This document shows, one piece after another, positions 1-11,797 of a stretch of 64,000 nt of DNA. The translations under genes and the position numbers were made by a program. Each line of letters opens with the position of its first letter. Position 1 is the first letter of the stretch. The stretch comes from Aristolochia californica (taxonomy: Eukaryota; Streptophyta; Magnoliopsida; Piperales; Aristolochiaceae), in contig JARWKL010000015.1 in NCBI GenBank assembly GCA_029961685.1, positions 17,296,801 to 17,360,800 of the forward strand, given 5' to 3'. Under the pieces are notes generated by a model. That model worked only from the letters and a program-made list of their open reading frames with translations. It made no database searches and was not told where the DNA came from.

Positions 1-3000
1 GGGGGCCGAGTCATTTTTAACTGCCTGCTGACACCCAAACCATAAGTCATTTCAAACAAAAATTGCAGTCGTTACACATCATTAATAGATCAAAACATTT
101 ACGATGATCTATGATTGTTAGGCCCGCTTTTTGTAAAATAGGCAAAAAGTGGGTTGTTTGGCTTTGGTAATTATCCCACAGCACGTTAACTTGAGAATTT
201 AATTTTTTCTACTCCTTGAAATTTTTGGATCATTAAGTCATTTGCATCTTAAACATGTTTCATGCATGCATATCCACCACATTTAAAACATGTTAGGATC
301 AATTAGAAATCTCTTTCTTATAAAATTCCTCCAAGTTATTAGCGGTTGCACAAGTGAAATTTCCCAAACATATATAACAAAACTTTGGTGTTCATTTTTA
401 GCGCATGAAATAATTTTCTTCGCGCACATTTATTATAGTTTTCAATTTTTTGCATACATAAACTCTAAAATTTTCATTTTGTTATGATCCATTTGCCTTT
501 TCTTTTTGTTTACGAGAAAAATGGGAGAGTGAAAACTCAAGTTTGGATTTGAAAAAATATTGAACATCCAAGATGGAAATGCAAAAATGTTCCAAAAAGT
601 ATATGTGATTATTAAGGACTGTAAAATCTTTTAGTTTTTTATATATTGGGTTTTGCAATCATCGGAAGAGGGGGCGAAGTATTTTTAACTGAGTGTTGAC
701 TTCCAAACCATAAGTCATTCCTAACAAAAATTATAGCCGTTACACATCATTAATCGATCCAAACATTTACGATGATCAATGATTCTTATGTCTGTTTTTT
801 TTCAAAATAGGTAAAAAGTTGGTTGTTTGGCTCTGGTAAATATCCTACTGCTCATTAACTTGAGAATTTAATTTTTTCTACTCCTTTTAAATTTTTGGAT
901 CATTAGGTCATTTGCATTTTCAACATATTTCAGGCAAGCATATCCACCACATTTAAAACATGTTAGGATCAATTAGAAATCACTTTCTTATAAAATTCCA
1001 CCAAGCTATTAAGGGTTGTACTAGTGGTATTTCCCAAACATGGATAACAAAACATTGGTGTTCATTTTAAGTGCGTGAAATAATTTTCTTCACTTAAATT
1101 TATTATAGTTTTCAATTTTTTGCATACATAAACTCTGAAATATTCATTTTGTTGTGATTTATTTGCCTTATCCTTTTGTTTACAAGAAAAATGGGAGAGT
1201 TAAAACTCAAGTTTGGATTTGAAAAAAAATTGAACATCCAAAATGGAAATGCACAAATGCTGAGAGAGAAAATGCCAAAGAGTATCTGTGATTTTTAAGG
1301 ATTGTAAACTCCTTTAATTTTCTATATATTGTTTTTTGCAATCATCGGAAGAGGGGGGAGGCATTTTTAACGTAGTGTTGATTCCCAAACAATAAGTCAT
1401 TTCTAAAAAAATTGCAGCCGTTACACATCATTTATCAATCAAAAAATTTACGTGAACTATGATGGTTTGGTCCACTTTTGTAAAATCGGTAAAAAGTGGG
1501 TTGTTTGGCTCTGGTAAATATCCCACCGCACGTTAACTTGCGAATTTAATTTTTTCTACTCCTTGAAATTTTTGGATCATTAGGACATTTGAAACTTCAA
1601 CATGTTTTAAGCATGCTTATCCACCACATTTAAAACATGTTAGGATCAATTAGAAATCTCTTTCTTTTAAAATTCCACCAAGCTATTAGGGGTTGTACTA
1701 GTGGAATTTGAAAAACATGGGTAACAAAACTTTGGTGTTCATTTTTAGAGCAAGAAATAATTTTCTTCACTTACATTTATTATAGTTTTAAGTTTTTTGC
1801 ATACATAAACTCAAAAATTTTCATTTTGTTGTGATCTATTTGCCTTATCTTTTTGGTTACGAGAAACATAGGAGAGTGAAAACACAAGTTTGGATTTGAA
1901 AAGAAATTGAACTTCCAAAATGGAAATGCAAAAATGCTGAGAGAGATAATTCCAAAAAGTATCTTTGATTTTTAAGGATTGGGAACTCTTTTAGGTTTTT
2001 ATATATTGGGTTTTGCAATCATCGGAACGAGGGGGCAAGGCATTTTTAACTAACTGTTTACTCCCAAACCATAAGTCATTTCTAAAAAAATAATAGCCAT
2101 TACGCATCATTAATCGATCAAAATATTTACGATGATCTATGATTGTTAGGTCCGCTTTTTGTAAAATAGGCAAAAAGTGGGTTGATTGGCTCTGGTAAAT
2201 ATCCCACGACACGTTGACTTGAGAATTTAATTTTTTCTACTCAGAAATTTTTTTATCATTAAGTGATTTGCATCTTCAACATGTTTCAGGCATGCATATC
2301 CACCACATTTAAAACATGTTGGGATCAAATAGAATTATCTTTCTGATAAAATTCCACCAAGTTATTAGGGGTATTACTAGTAGAATTTCCCAAACATGGA
2401 TAACAAAACTTTGGTGTTCATTTTTAGTGCGTTAAATAATTTTCTTCACTTAAATTTATTATAGTTTTCAATATTTTGTATACATAAACTCTAAAATTTT
2501 CCTTTTGTTGTGATCTTTTTGCCTTATCGTTTTGTTTACGAGAAAAATGGGAGAGTGAAAACTCAAGTTTGGATTTGAAAAAAAATTGAACATCCAAAAT
2601 GGAAATGCTCAAATGCTGAGAGAGATAATTCCAAAAAGAATTTGTGATTTTTAAGGACTGTAAACACTTTTTAATTTTTTGTATATTTGGTTTTGCAATA
2701 ATTGGAAGAGGAGGAGCGAGGCATTTTAAACAGAGTGTTGACTCCCAAACCTTACGTCATTTCTAACAAAAATTATAGCTGTTACTCATTATTAATCGAT
2801 CAAAATATTTAACGATGATCTATGATTGTTAGGTCCGCTTTTTGTATTATAGGCAAAAAGTAAATATCCCACCGCACGTTAACTTAAGAAGTTAATTTTT
2901 TTCTACTCCTTGAATATTTCTAATCATTAGGTCATTTGCATTCCACCAAGCTATTAGGGGTTGTACTTGTGGAATTTCCCAAACATGGATAACAAAACTT

Positions 3001-4026
3001 TGGTGTTCATTTTTAGTGCGTGAAATAATTTTCTTCACTTACATTTATTATAGTTTTCAATTTTTTTGTATACATAAACTCTAAAATTTTCATTTTTTTG
3101 TGATCTATTTGCCTTATCTTTTTGTTTACAAGAAAAATGGGAGAGAGAAAACTCAAGTTTGGATTTAAAAAAAAATTGAACATCCAAAATGGAAATGCAC
3201 AAATGCTGAGAGAGAAAATTCCAAAAAAGTATCTGTGATTTTAAAAGGATTGTAAACTCTTTTAGTTTTTTATATATAGGGTTTTGCAATCATTGGAAGA
3301 GGGAGGGAGGAGAGGGGGAAGGGGACATTTGTAACTGAGTGTGGACTTCAAAACCATAGGTCATTTCTAACAAAAATTATAGCCGTTGCACATCATTAAT
3401 CAATCAAAACATTTATGATGATCTATGATTGTTAGGTCCGCTTTTTGTAATATAGGCAAAAACTGGTTTGTTTGGCTCAGGTAAATAACCCAGCGCACGT
3501 TAAGTTGAGAAATTAAATTTTTCTACTCCTTGAAATTTTTGGATCATTAGGTCATTTGCATCTTTAACATGTTTCTGGCATGCATATCCACCACATTTAA
3601 AACATGTGAGGATCAATGAGAAATATCTTTCTTATAAAATTCCACCAAGCTATTACGGGTTGTACTAGTGGAATTTCCCAAACATTGATAAGAAAACTTT
3701 GGTGTTCATTTTTAGTGCGTTAAATAATTTTCTTCACATACATTTATTGTAGTTTTCAATTTTTTGCATACATAAACTCTAGAATTTTCATTGTGTTGTG
3801 ATTTTTTTGCCTTATCTTTTTGTTTTCGAGAAAAATGGGAGAGTGAAAATTCTAGTTTGGATTTGAATAAAAATTGAACATCCAAAATGGAAATGCACTA
3901 ATGCTGAGAGAGATAATTCCAAAAAGTATCTGAGATTTTTAGGGATCGTAAAATCTTTTTGTATTTTATATATTGGGTTTTGCAATCATCTGTTGAGGGG
4001 TGAGGCATTTTTAGCTGAGTGTTGAC
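1..4026 (+). repeat. Satellite array, segment A (about 6 monomers of the ~680-bp family)
   Basis: This is the head-to-tail tandem repeat that fills most of the window. Using the conserved ATGTTAGGATCA anchor, successive monomers fall at 290, 960, 1637, 2316 and 3604, so the spacing is about 670-680 bp. The monomer between 2316 and 3604 has lost the anchor: a deletion of about 75 bp joins 'gtcatttgca' directly to 'ttccaccaag' near 2940. A second small deletion near 2862 removes part of the 'gtgggttgtttggctctgg' stretch. The segment ends inside a monomer at 'gtgttgac', where the LTR retrotransposon is inserted. Composition is strongly AT-rich. The open frames here (for example 290-487 plus and 2424-2612 minus) recur at the same monomer positions elsewhere and I read them as non-coding. 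Confidence 0.95.
4022..4026. repeat. Target-site duplication of the LTR retrotransposon, left
   Basis: TTGAC immediately precedes the left LTR and corresponds to TTGAA at 9456-9460 on the far side, one mismatch in five. The surrounding satellite normally reads 'gtgttgactccc', so the insertion split a single monomer at this point. Confidence 0.8.
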
Positions 4027-5387
4027 TGATGTGAAATTTAATTACATCGGGTTTTATACCTCGCAAGCGTACGAATCGTTCATGTAATCTAGCGGGAAGC
4101 GAGGGTCATATCCACAGGGAGGACTAAATTTTGTGTATTCTTCAGTCAACTAGCCTAACCAAATATGATGAATTAATCTGAACTAAACACTAATTATATC
4201 CTAAATTATCAAGCAATAATCTAATTAACTACTTGCACAACAGGAAACGTCAACTCTGGATTTTACCGTGATACGTGCCTCTCTTGAGCGCCACAACCAC
4301 GAATCTGGATTCTCAATCCTTGCGTCTAGCCCCTCTCGGGCGCACAGAGTGAAAGACAGAAATTGGATTAAAATACCAAAATCCAACCTAAATTACAATC
4401 CTACCCTAACTAGCTAATTTAATCAAATATCAGAAAAACAAATATTCCTTAAACATTAATTATCAAATCAAATTTAATAAACATTCAAAACCTAAGTTCA
4501 AACTATAGGAAAATTAAATTACAAAATGACGGATTACTCCCCTTCACCTTCCTCTCGATCGGGCAGCACAGGCTCATTCTCACAGGTGCTACAATTTCCC
4601 GTAATTGATGGCTTCGGGTTGCAAGAGCAAGAGGCCGAAGGTAGAGACGACGCTGGTGAAGAGGGATAGAAACCCACTGATGGAGGTGGTACGGCGGATG
4701 ATGGAATGGAGCCGAAATCCTCTGATTGGCTATCTCGAGTCTCGGTCGGAGTCGAAATAGCTTCGAAAATGGTCGAAAATGGTTAATCAACGCCGGAGGA
4801 TGGTCAAAATGAGGAATCAGCGCCGGAGGAGCCCTCTCGGGTCACCTCTCGGCTTGGCAAGCAGAGAATGGCAGTGTCGAACTTGCCGCGATGGAGACTC
4901 TCTTGAGCTTTCCTCGGGTCTGTTCTCTGTTGCCGGATGGTGGTGGACGACGGTGACGAACGCTGTTCGGAGGGAGCCCTCTTGGGTCTCCCCTCCGAAC
5001 GGTCGACGGCCTCCCCTGTTTCTCTCTTCTTTCCGGTCAACGGCCCCCCTGTTTTTCCCCTCGAGCTCCCTTTTTCTTTCAAAACGCCGTTACCCTAAAA
5101 ATCTCTCCCTTTCACCAATGTCATTTTGGTAAATATCTCCTTCTCACCAAAATTCTCCTGAAATTTCATAATTGAATCCATAAAAATTACTTTAGGAAGA
5201 AATAAACCCTAAAAGCAATGAAATATAATTCAGAAGAGAAAAATATGCAATATAGACAGTGATTAATACCAAATTCAATAAATGCACGTTTCATTTGAAT
5301 ACCGATAAATACCCACCTATAACACAATTATAAGGGCTATTCTATTATAATTAACCTAGTTCTCATGTCAGAATCTAGCATCTATCA
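4027..5387 (-). repeat. 3' LTR of the Athila-like element (left copy)
   Basis: The repeat starts TGATGTGAAATT and ends ATCTATCA and has the same length (1361 bp) as the right copy. It is AT-rich at both ends with a GC- and CpG-rich centre (about 4540-5080). Reading frames on both strands in that centre (4503-4790 minus, 4779-5132 plus, 4804-5082 minus) are rich in Arg, Ser and Pro and resemble no protein I know. I treat them as LTR sequence, not genes. On the element's own strand this LTR follows the polypurine tract, so it is the 3' LTR. Confidence 0.9.
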
Positions 5388-5400
5388 CACCCCCAAACCT
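5388..5400 (-). other. Polypurine tract of the Athila-like element
   Basis: On the element strand the sequence AGGTTTGGGGGTG abuts the 3' LTR directly. That is the expected position of the primer for plus-strand DNA synthesis. Similar purine-rich motifs recur internally near 6557-6575 and 6735-6751. Confidence 0.8.
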
Positions 5401-7506
5401 AAACCTTTGCTAGTACCTAGCAAAACAACAATAGGACCAAAATTAAGCCTAGGAAAACAAAATACCACTTTCGTAGGGAACACGGTTGCATTTAGCGTAT
5501 GCAACAAGCCGTTAAACCCCTACGTGACGGTAGTGGACGAGTTGTGTCTCGTGAGGGTTTGCATGGAATTTACCCACAAAATTCATCTAAATCAACAATA
5601 TAAAAAGAAAACTTAAGAAAATTTACTCATCATTAGCATATGACTAACAATTAGTATCGTAAAATATCTGAAAATCATCTGAAACCCTGCTCAATTTGAA
5701 AACCTGTGTAAAATGTAGCACATTATCAATCCAAATACACTCATTGTTACTCCACCTGAACCAATGTGACCCATAAGCAATTACTTCAATAGAACAAAGA
5801 GGCAACAAATAACAATAAAATCCTGGTCACATCACAATTAAGAGAAAATAGTAGAGTAAGCTTGTTGTCTGACAATGTCACAAAAGAAGTATACAAATTT
5901 CAATCTTAACCTACCACTTCTTTCAACTTACAATTCATCATCAAAGTTAAGTAAACTCATTGCTTCCAGATTTAAACCCATTTTTCACTATTACCAGCGC
6001 ATTTTTGCTATTACCAGTGTAATTTTTGTTTCACTGTATACTTTTGGTATTACCACCATTTTTTAATCATCTTCACTGCACATGCACTTATTTTTAAGTA
6101 ACAGACTGTTCTGGTGCATGTCCCTGGGTTTGCCCAGGCTGTTTCTGAGGTTATCTGTCTTTTTCAAGCAAGAGCATTTCCATTTGCATTCATACATTAC
6201 AACAAGGAATTTCACTGAGATATAAAAAAGAATGAGTTCAAATAGGCATACAAGACTATTCAGACTAACATAGATCAACACTAGATTTACATGTTCCCTG
6301 TTGCAAATAAGTTCCAAATCTAATGTAATCGTAAGTTATCCCACTGAATTCTCATGGATCACAACAAATGATATCAGATTTCTAATAGGCATATTCTACA
6401 TAGTTTTACAAAAATATTTGAAACACATTTGAGCAACTTATTTTAACTCTACTAAAGTTAACCACATACTAAGAGGAGTAATTTGAAAACCATGAACAAA
6501 AATCAAAAGAAAATCATTGCTAAGACATAAAAGAGCCATCCCCCCCCCCCCCCCCCCCCCCCCCAAACCCTAAACTTGACATTGTCCTCAATGGGGAAAA
6601 GTTAAAACACCAGAACGACTACAAAAAGGAATAAAATCTAAAGAATAATAAAACTCATGGAAACCACATGCTCCATTGGCACACAAGAAGTAAACCGAAG
6701 CCAAACAGTGCAAGGAAAAGAGATATCAACAAACACCCCCAAACCTAAAGCATGACACATCCTCAAACAAACCAACAAACAATCACTAAAATATCTGATT
6801 TACTAGATGATTTATTGCTGGCCTTAACGTTGGTTCTGGTGCCAGTCTTCTCGTCTAGTAGCTACTACTCTAGTTGACTCATAGCTTAGCTAGTTATACT
6901 CCAGTAGAGTGAGGGTTAAGCTCCCTCAGGGCTCCTAAATCCATAGGTGGGACCATATGTGTTTGGTCATCAACAATAATACTGAAGAGTCAATAAAGAC
7001 CCCCAGGAATGATACATAGTCTCCCTCGAAGAAGGTTTACTCGTATCAGCCGTACCGGTAGGTAATCATCCGTAGATGAAACCACTATCCCACATCACAC
7101 TTTGAAGAAATCTCCGTGTGACTGGCCACTGAAGGCAGTAGGAATCACGCGCTGAACACAAGACCTTGAGTTACTCACCATAAGGTTTTCATTTAATACT
7201 TCAAGATCGAACTGGTCAATCCCAGAACGGTTGTTTGAGTATAGACCTCTCAAACTAGGGACCAAAAGTCTGGTCATCGACTACCAGAACCATTTATGCT
7301 CTCAGCCGACAAGAGAGTACCCCGAGTCCATGACGGGGCCAGCATCGCCGGGGGACCTCCAATCAATCAAGACTAGAGTACACCAAAGGTTATCCCAATA
7401 AGAATGAATAAGCCAAAAATAAAAATTGTAATGTACAAAGGGATAGAAATGTGGGGATTTACCACAATGTGCTAAGTTTATAGTCGTAAGCAAGACTCTG
7501 ACGCAG
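5401..7506 (-). other. Non-coding 3' internal region of the Athila-like element
   Basis: About 2.1 kb lies between the end of the integrase remnant and the polypurine tract. Athila-lineage elements commonly carry a long region here, sometimes with an envelope-like frame. I find no sustained reading frame: those at 5365-5616, 5875-6066, 6063-6317, 7095-7277 and 7302-7493 are short and unrecognisable. The region includes a 25-base C tract (G on the element strand) and two internal polypurine-like motifs. Part of it (about 6800-7500) is less AT-rich, but I recognise nothing in it. Confidence 0.6.
6540..6564 (-). repeat. Homopolymer C tract of 25 bases (G on the element strand)
   Basis: Twenty-five consecutive C are followed by 'aaaccctaaac'. 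The context resembles the element's own polypurine tract at 5388-5400, so this looks like an internal polypurine-like motif whose G run has expanded. Exact length in an assembly is uncertain. Confidence 0.85.
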
Positions 7507-8010
7507 TCAAGATGAATGGATAGGTTCCTCCAAGAAAATCACCATCACCTCCTCCGGTGTGGGGACATTCTCACGATACGATTTGAGCTTCTAACCATTA
7601 ACTTTGAAGACCGACCCGTCTTAGTGATTGCGGATCTTCAACAGCGCCATGAGAAAACACTTGTGTAACCTCAAATGGACTAGACCACCTGGATCTCAGC
7701 TTCCCTCGAAACAAATGCAATCGTGAGTTATAAAGTAAAACATTCTACCAACAGTAAAAGACTTGCGAAAAATAGATTTATCATGTAAAAGCTTTGTTCG
7801 CTCCTTGTACAGTTTGGCATTCTCATAAGCATCATGACGTATATCCTCCAACTCATTCAATTGCAATTTCCTCTCCTCACCCGCTTGAGCCAAAGCAATA
7901 TTTAAAGCCTTAATCGCTAAATAAGCTCTATGCTCAAGCTCAATAGGTAGATAACATGCTTTGTCGAACACTAGGCCACATGGAGACATCCCAATAGGAG
8001 TCTTAAGCAA
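7507..8010 (-). pseudogene. Ty3/Gypsy (Athila-type) integrase C-terminal fragment, broken
   Basis: Reading leftward from 8010, the frame contains KTPIGMSP, then a Gly-Leu-Val-x-x-Lys-Ala-Cys stretch, 'LPIELEHRAYLAIK', 'KLQLNELEDIRHDAYENA' and 'YKERTKLLHDK'. This is the conserved C-terminal part of integrase in plant Athila-like pol polyproteins. The frame then breaks twice. A shift near 7738-7742 moves the continuation ('LYNSRLHLF...GKLRSRW') to another frame. One extra base near 7650 moves the tail ('DGSVFKVNG') to the third frame, which also has in-frame stops. Upstream homology ends abruptly at an A-rich stretch (8011-8019), only about 55 bp from the primer site, so a large deletion removed the rest of gag-pol. 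It cannot make a working integrase. Confidence 0.85.
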
Positions 8011-8073
8011 GTTTTTTTTTTATCCTAACCTAAGACCATGGAGAACAAAGAAATACACTTAATACGTGCCTCT

Positions 8074-8088
8074 CCGGCAACGGCGCCA
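8074..8088 (-). other. Primer binding site, tRNA-Asp type
   Basis: The plus strand reads CCGGCAACGGCGCCA, which is the 3' end of plant tRNA-Asp(GUC) including the CCA tail. The minus (element) strand is therefore complementary to the tRNA, 6 bases inside the 5' LTR. The exact 15-base match and its position define the element's orientation. tRNA-Asp priming is typical of Athila and related plant Ty3/Gypsy lineages. Confidence 0.9.
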
Positions 8089-8094
8089 AAAACT

Positions 8095-9455
8095 TGATGT
8101 GAAATTTAATTACATCGGGTTTTATACCTCGCAAGTGTACGAATCGTTCATGTAGTCTAGCGGAAAGCGAGGGTCATATCCACAAGGAGGACTAAATTTT
8201 GTGTATTCTTTAGTCAACTAGCCTAACCAAATATGATGAATTAATCTGAACTAAACACTAATTATATCCTAAATTATCAAGCAATAATCTAATTAACTAC
8301 TTGCACAACAGGAAATGTCAACTCTGGATTTTATCATGATTCGTGCCACTCTCGAGCGCCACGTAACCACGAATCCGGATTCTTAATCCTAGTGTCTAGC
8401 CCCTCTTGGGCGCATAGAGTGAAAGATAGAAATTGGATTAAAATACCAAAATCCAACCTAAATTACAATCCTACCCTAACTAGCTAATTTAATCAAATAT
8501 CCGAAAAACAAATATTCCTTAAAGATTAATTATCAAATCAAATTTAATAAACATTCAAAACCTAAGTTCAAACTATAGGAAAATTAAATTAAAAAATGAT
8601 GGATTCTCCCCTTCTCCTTCCTCTCGCTCAGGCAACACAGGCTTGTTCTCACGGGTGCTGCAATTTCCCGAAATTGATGTCTTCGGGTTGCAAGAGCGAG
8701 TGGCCGAAGGTAGAGACGATGCCGCAAAGAGGGATAGAAACCCACGGACGGAGGTGGTGCGGCGCACGACGGAATGGTGCCGAAATCCTCTGACCGGCTG
8801 TCTCGAGTCTCGGTCGGAGTCGAAATAGCTTCGGAAATGGTCGAAAATGGGTAATCGACGCCTAAGGATGGTCGAAATGCGGAATCGGCACCGGAGGAGC
8901 CCACTCGGTCACCTCTTGGCCTAGCGAATAGAGAATGGCAGTGTCGAACTTGCCGCGATGGAGACTCTCTCGAGCTCTCCTCGGGTCTGTTCTCGGTTGC
9001 CGGATGGTGGTGGACGACGGTGACGAATGCCGTTTTGAGGGAGCCCTCTCGGGTCTCCCCTCCGAACGGTCGGTGGCCTCCCCTGTTTCTCTCTTCTTTT
9101 TGGTCAACGGCCCCCCTATTTTTCCCCTCGAGCTCCCTTTTTCTTTCAAAACGCCATTACCCTAAAAATCTCTCCCTTTCACTAATGGCATTTTGGTAAA
9201 TATCTCCTTCTCCACCAAAATTCTCCTGAAATTCCATAATTGAATCCATAAAATTCATTTTAGGAAGAAATAAACCCTAAAAGCAATGAAATATAATTCA
9301 GGCAAGAAAAATATGCAATATAGACAGTGATTAATACCAAATTCAATAAATGCACGTTTCATTTGAAAACCGATAAACACCCACCTATAACACAATTATA
9401 AGGGCTATTCTAGTATAATTAACCTAGTTCTCATGTCAGAATCTGGCATCTATCA
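8095..9455 (-). repeat. 5' LTR of the Athila-like element (right copy)
   Basis: This is the direct repeat of 4027-5387, with the same TGAT/ATCA termini. Many single-base differences and a few small indels separate the copies, for example 'cctctcttgagcgccacaacc' on the left against 'ccactctcgagcgccacgtaacc' here. On the minus strand it precedes the tRNA-Asp primer site, so it would carry the promoter. I could not place a convincing TATA box by eye. The frame at 8862-9149 minus is the counterpart of 4804-5082 minus and I do not call it a gene. Confidence 0.9.
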
Positions 9456-9460
9456 TTGAA
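9456..9460. repeat. Target-site duplication of the LTR retrotransposon, right
   Basis: TTGAA directly follows the right LTR and is followed by 'tcccaaacc', exactly the next satellite bases after the left copy TTGAC. The single C/A difference is also seen in ordinary monomers, so it may be a post-insertion change. Confidence 0.8.
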
Positions 9461-11082
9461 TCCCAAACCAAAAGTTATTTCTAACAAAAATTGTAGCCGT
9501 TACACATCATTAATTGATGAAAACAATTACAATGATCTATGATTGTTAGGTCCGATTTTTGCCAAATTGGAAAAAAGTGGGTTGTTTGGCTCTGGTAAAT
9601 ATCCCACCGCACGTTAACATGAGAATTCAATTTTTTCTCCTCCTTGAAATTTTTGGATCATCAGGTCATTTGCATCTTCATCGTGTTTCAGGCATGCATA
9701 TCCACCACATTTAAAACATGTTAGGATCAATTAGAAATCTCTTTCTTTTAAAATTCCACCAAGCTATTAGGGGTTGTACTAGTGGAATTTCCCAAACATG
9801 GATAACAAAACTTTGGTGTTCATTTTTAGTGCATGAAATAATTTTATTCACTTACATTTATTATAGTTTTCAATTTTTAGCATACGTAACTCTAAAATTT
9901 TAATTTTTTTTTGTGAACAATTTTCCTTATCTTTTTGTTTACGAGAACAATGGGAGAGTGAAAACTCAAGTTTGGATTTAAAAAAATATTGTACTTCCAA
10001 AATGGAAATGTACAAATGCTGAGAGAGATAATTCCAAAAAGTATCTGTGATTTTTCAGGATTGTAAACTCTTTTAGTTTTTTATATATTGGGTTTTGCAA
10101 TAAGCTGAAGAGGGGGCAAGGCATTTCTAACTGAGTGTTGACTCCCAAAACATAAGTCATTTCTAAAAAAAATTATAGCCATTACACATCTGCAATCGAT
10201 CAAAACATTTACGATGATCTATGATTTTAAGGTCCGCTTTTTGTAAAATAGGCAAAAAGTGCGTTGTTTGGCTCTGGTAATTATCCCACTGCAAGTTAAC
10301 TTGAGAATTAATTTTTTTCTGCTCCTTGAAATTTTTGGCTCATTAGGTCATTTGCATCTTCAGCATTTTTCTGGCATGCATATCAACCACATTTAAACAC
10401 ATGTTTGGATCAATTAGAAATCCCATTCTTATAAAATTCCACCAAGCTATTCCGGGTTGTACTCGCGGAATTTCCCAAACATGGATAAAAAAACTTTGGT
10501 GATCATTTTTAATGTGTGAAATAATTTTCTTCACTAAAATTTATTATAGCTTTCAATTTTTTGCATACATGAACTCTAAATTTTAATTTTGTTATGATCT
10601 ATTTGCCTTACTTGTTTACAAGAAAAATGGGAGAGAGAAAACTCAAGCTTTGATTTGAAAAAAAATTGAACATCCAAAATGGAAATGCACAAATGCTAAG
10701 AGAGATAATTCCAGGAATAATCTGTAATTTTTTTGATTGTAACCTCTTTTAGTTTTTTAAATATTGGGTTTTGCAATCATCGGAAGAGGGGGGGTGGGGG
10801 CGAGGCGTTTTTAACTGAGTGTTGACTCCCAAACCATAAGTCCTTTCTAAAAACAATTATAGCCATTACACATCATTAATCAATCAAAACATTTACGATG
10901 ATCTATGATTGTTAGGTCCGCCTTTTGTAAAATAGGTAAAAAGTGGTTTGTTTGGCTCTAGTAAATATCCCACCACACGTTAACTTGAGAATTTAGTTTT
11001 TTCTACTCGTTGAAAATTTTGGATCATAAGGTCATTTGCATCTTCAACTTTTTCAGGCATGCATATCCACCACATTTAAAAC

Positions 11083-11764
11083 ATGTTAGGATCAAATAGA
11101 AATCTCTTTCTTATAAAATTCTACCAAGCAATAAGGGGTTGTACTAGTGGAATTTCCCAAACATGGATAACAAAACATTGGTGTTCATTTTTAGTGCGTG
11201 AAATAATTTTGTTCACTTACATTTGTTTTATTTATCAATTTTTTGCATACATAAACTCTAAAATTTTCTTTTTGTTATGATCTATTTGCCTTATCTTTTT
11301 GTTTACGAGAAAAATGGGAGAGAGAAAACTCAAGTTTTGATTTGAAAAAAAAATTGAACATCTAAAATGGAAATGCGCAAATGGTGAGAGAGATAATTCC
11401 AAAAAGTATCTGTGATTTTTAGGATTATAAACTCTTTTAGTTTTTTAAATATTGGGTTTTGCTATCATTAGAAGAGGGGAGCGAGGCATTTTTAATAGAG
11501 TGTTGACTCCCAAACCATAAGTCCTTTCTAACAAAAATTATAGCCATTACACATCATTAATCGATCAAAACATTTACGATTATCTATGATTGTTAGGACC
11601 ACTTTTTGTAAAATAGGACAAAAGTGGTTTGTTTGGCTTTAGTAAATATCCCACCTCATGTTAACCTGAGAATTTAATTTTTTCTAGTCCTTGAAATTTT
11701 TGGATCATTAGGTCATTTGCATCTTCAACATGTTTCAGGCATGCATATCCACCACATTTAAAAC
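11083..11764 (+). repeat. Representative complete satellite monomer (682 bp)
   Basis: Anchor to anchor, this unit shows the usual order of monomer landmarks. It starts with the ATGTTAGG anchor, then a 9-bp inverted repeat (AAATTCCAC and GTGGAATTT, about 22 bases apart), a T-rich stretch ending near 'cataaactctaaaattttc', 'gagaaaaatgggagag', 'ttgaaaaaaaaattgaacatc', and a TATTGGGTTTTGC motif. After that come a G tract, 'gagtgttgactcccaaacc', an ATCGAT-containing stretch, a second inverted-repeat region (cttttTG..CAaaaag type), 'cacgttaac'-like sequence, and 'gcatgcatatccaccaca' just before the next anchor. The unit length is close to four times 170 bp, but I could not test for internal sub-periodicity by eye. 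Confidence 0.85.
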
Positions 11765-11797
11765 ATGTTAGGATATGTTAGAAATCTCTTTCTTATA

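Larger units (their letters stand above)
4027..9455 (-). mobile_element. Athila-like Ty3/Gypsy LTR retrotransposon, internally deleted, minus orientation
   Basis: This is a complete LTR-to-LTR insertion of 5429 bp nested in the satellite. It has two direct repeats of 1361 bp with TGAT/ATCA ends, a 5-bp target duplication, a primer binding site next to the right LTR and a polypurine tract next to the left LTR, so transcription would run right to left. Athila-like Ty3/Gypsy elements are known to prime with tRNA-Asp and to be much longer. Here only about 2.7 kb separates the LTRs, and the sole coding remnant is the tail of integrase at 7507-8010. Gag, protease, reverse transcriptase, RNase H and most of integrase are absent. 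It is therefore non-autonomous. The LTRs differ by roughly 5% over the first 370 bp by my eye count, mostly C/T and G/A changes, so the insertion is not very recent. Confidence 0.9.

Noticed and set aside
4503..5132. Ser/Arg/Pro-rich frames in the LTR centre as a host gene fragment
   Set aside because: They lie wholly inside an LTR, occur on both strands at once, and match no domain I recognise. GC-rich composition explains them.
5401..7506. Envelope-like gene in the LTR element
   Set aside because: No frame longer than about 85 codons occurs on the element strand, and I see no recognisable signal peptide or transmembrane pattern.
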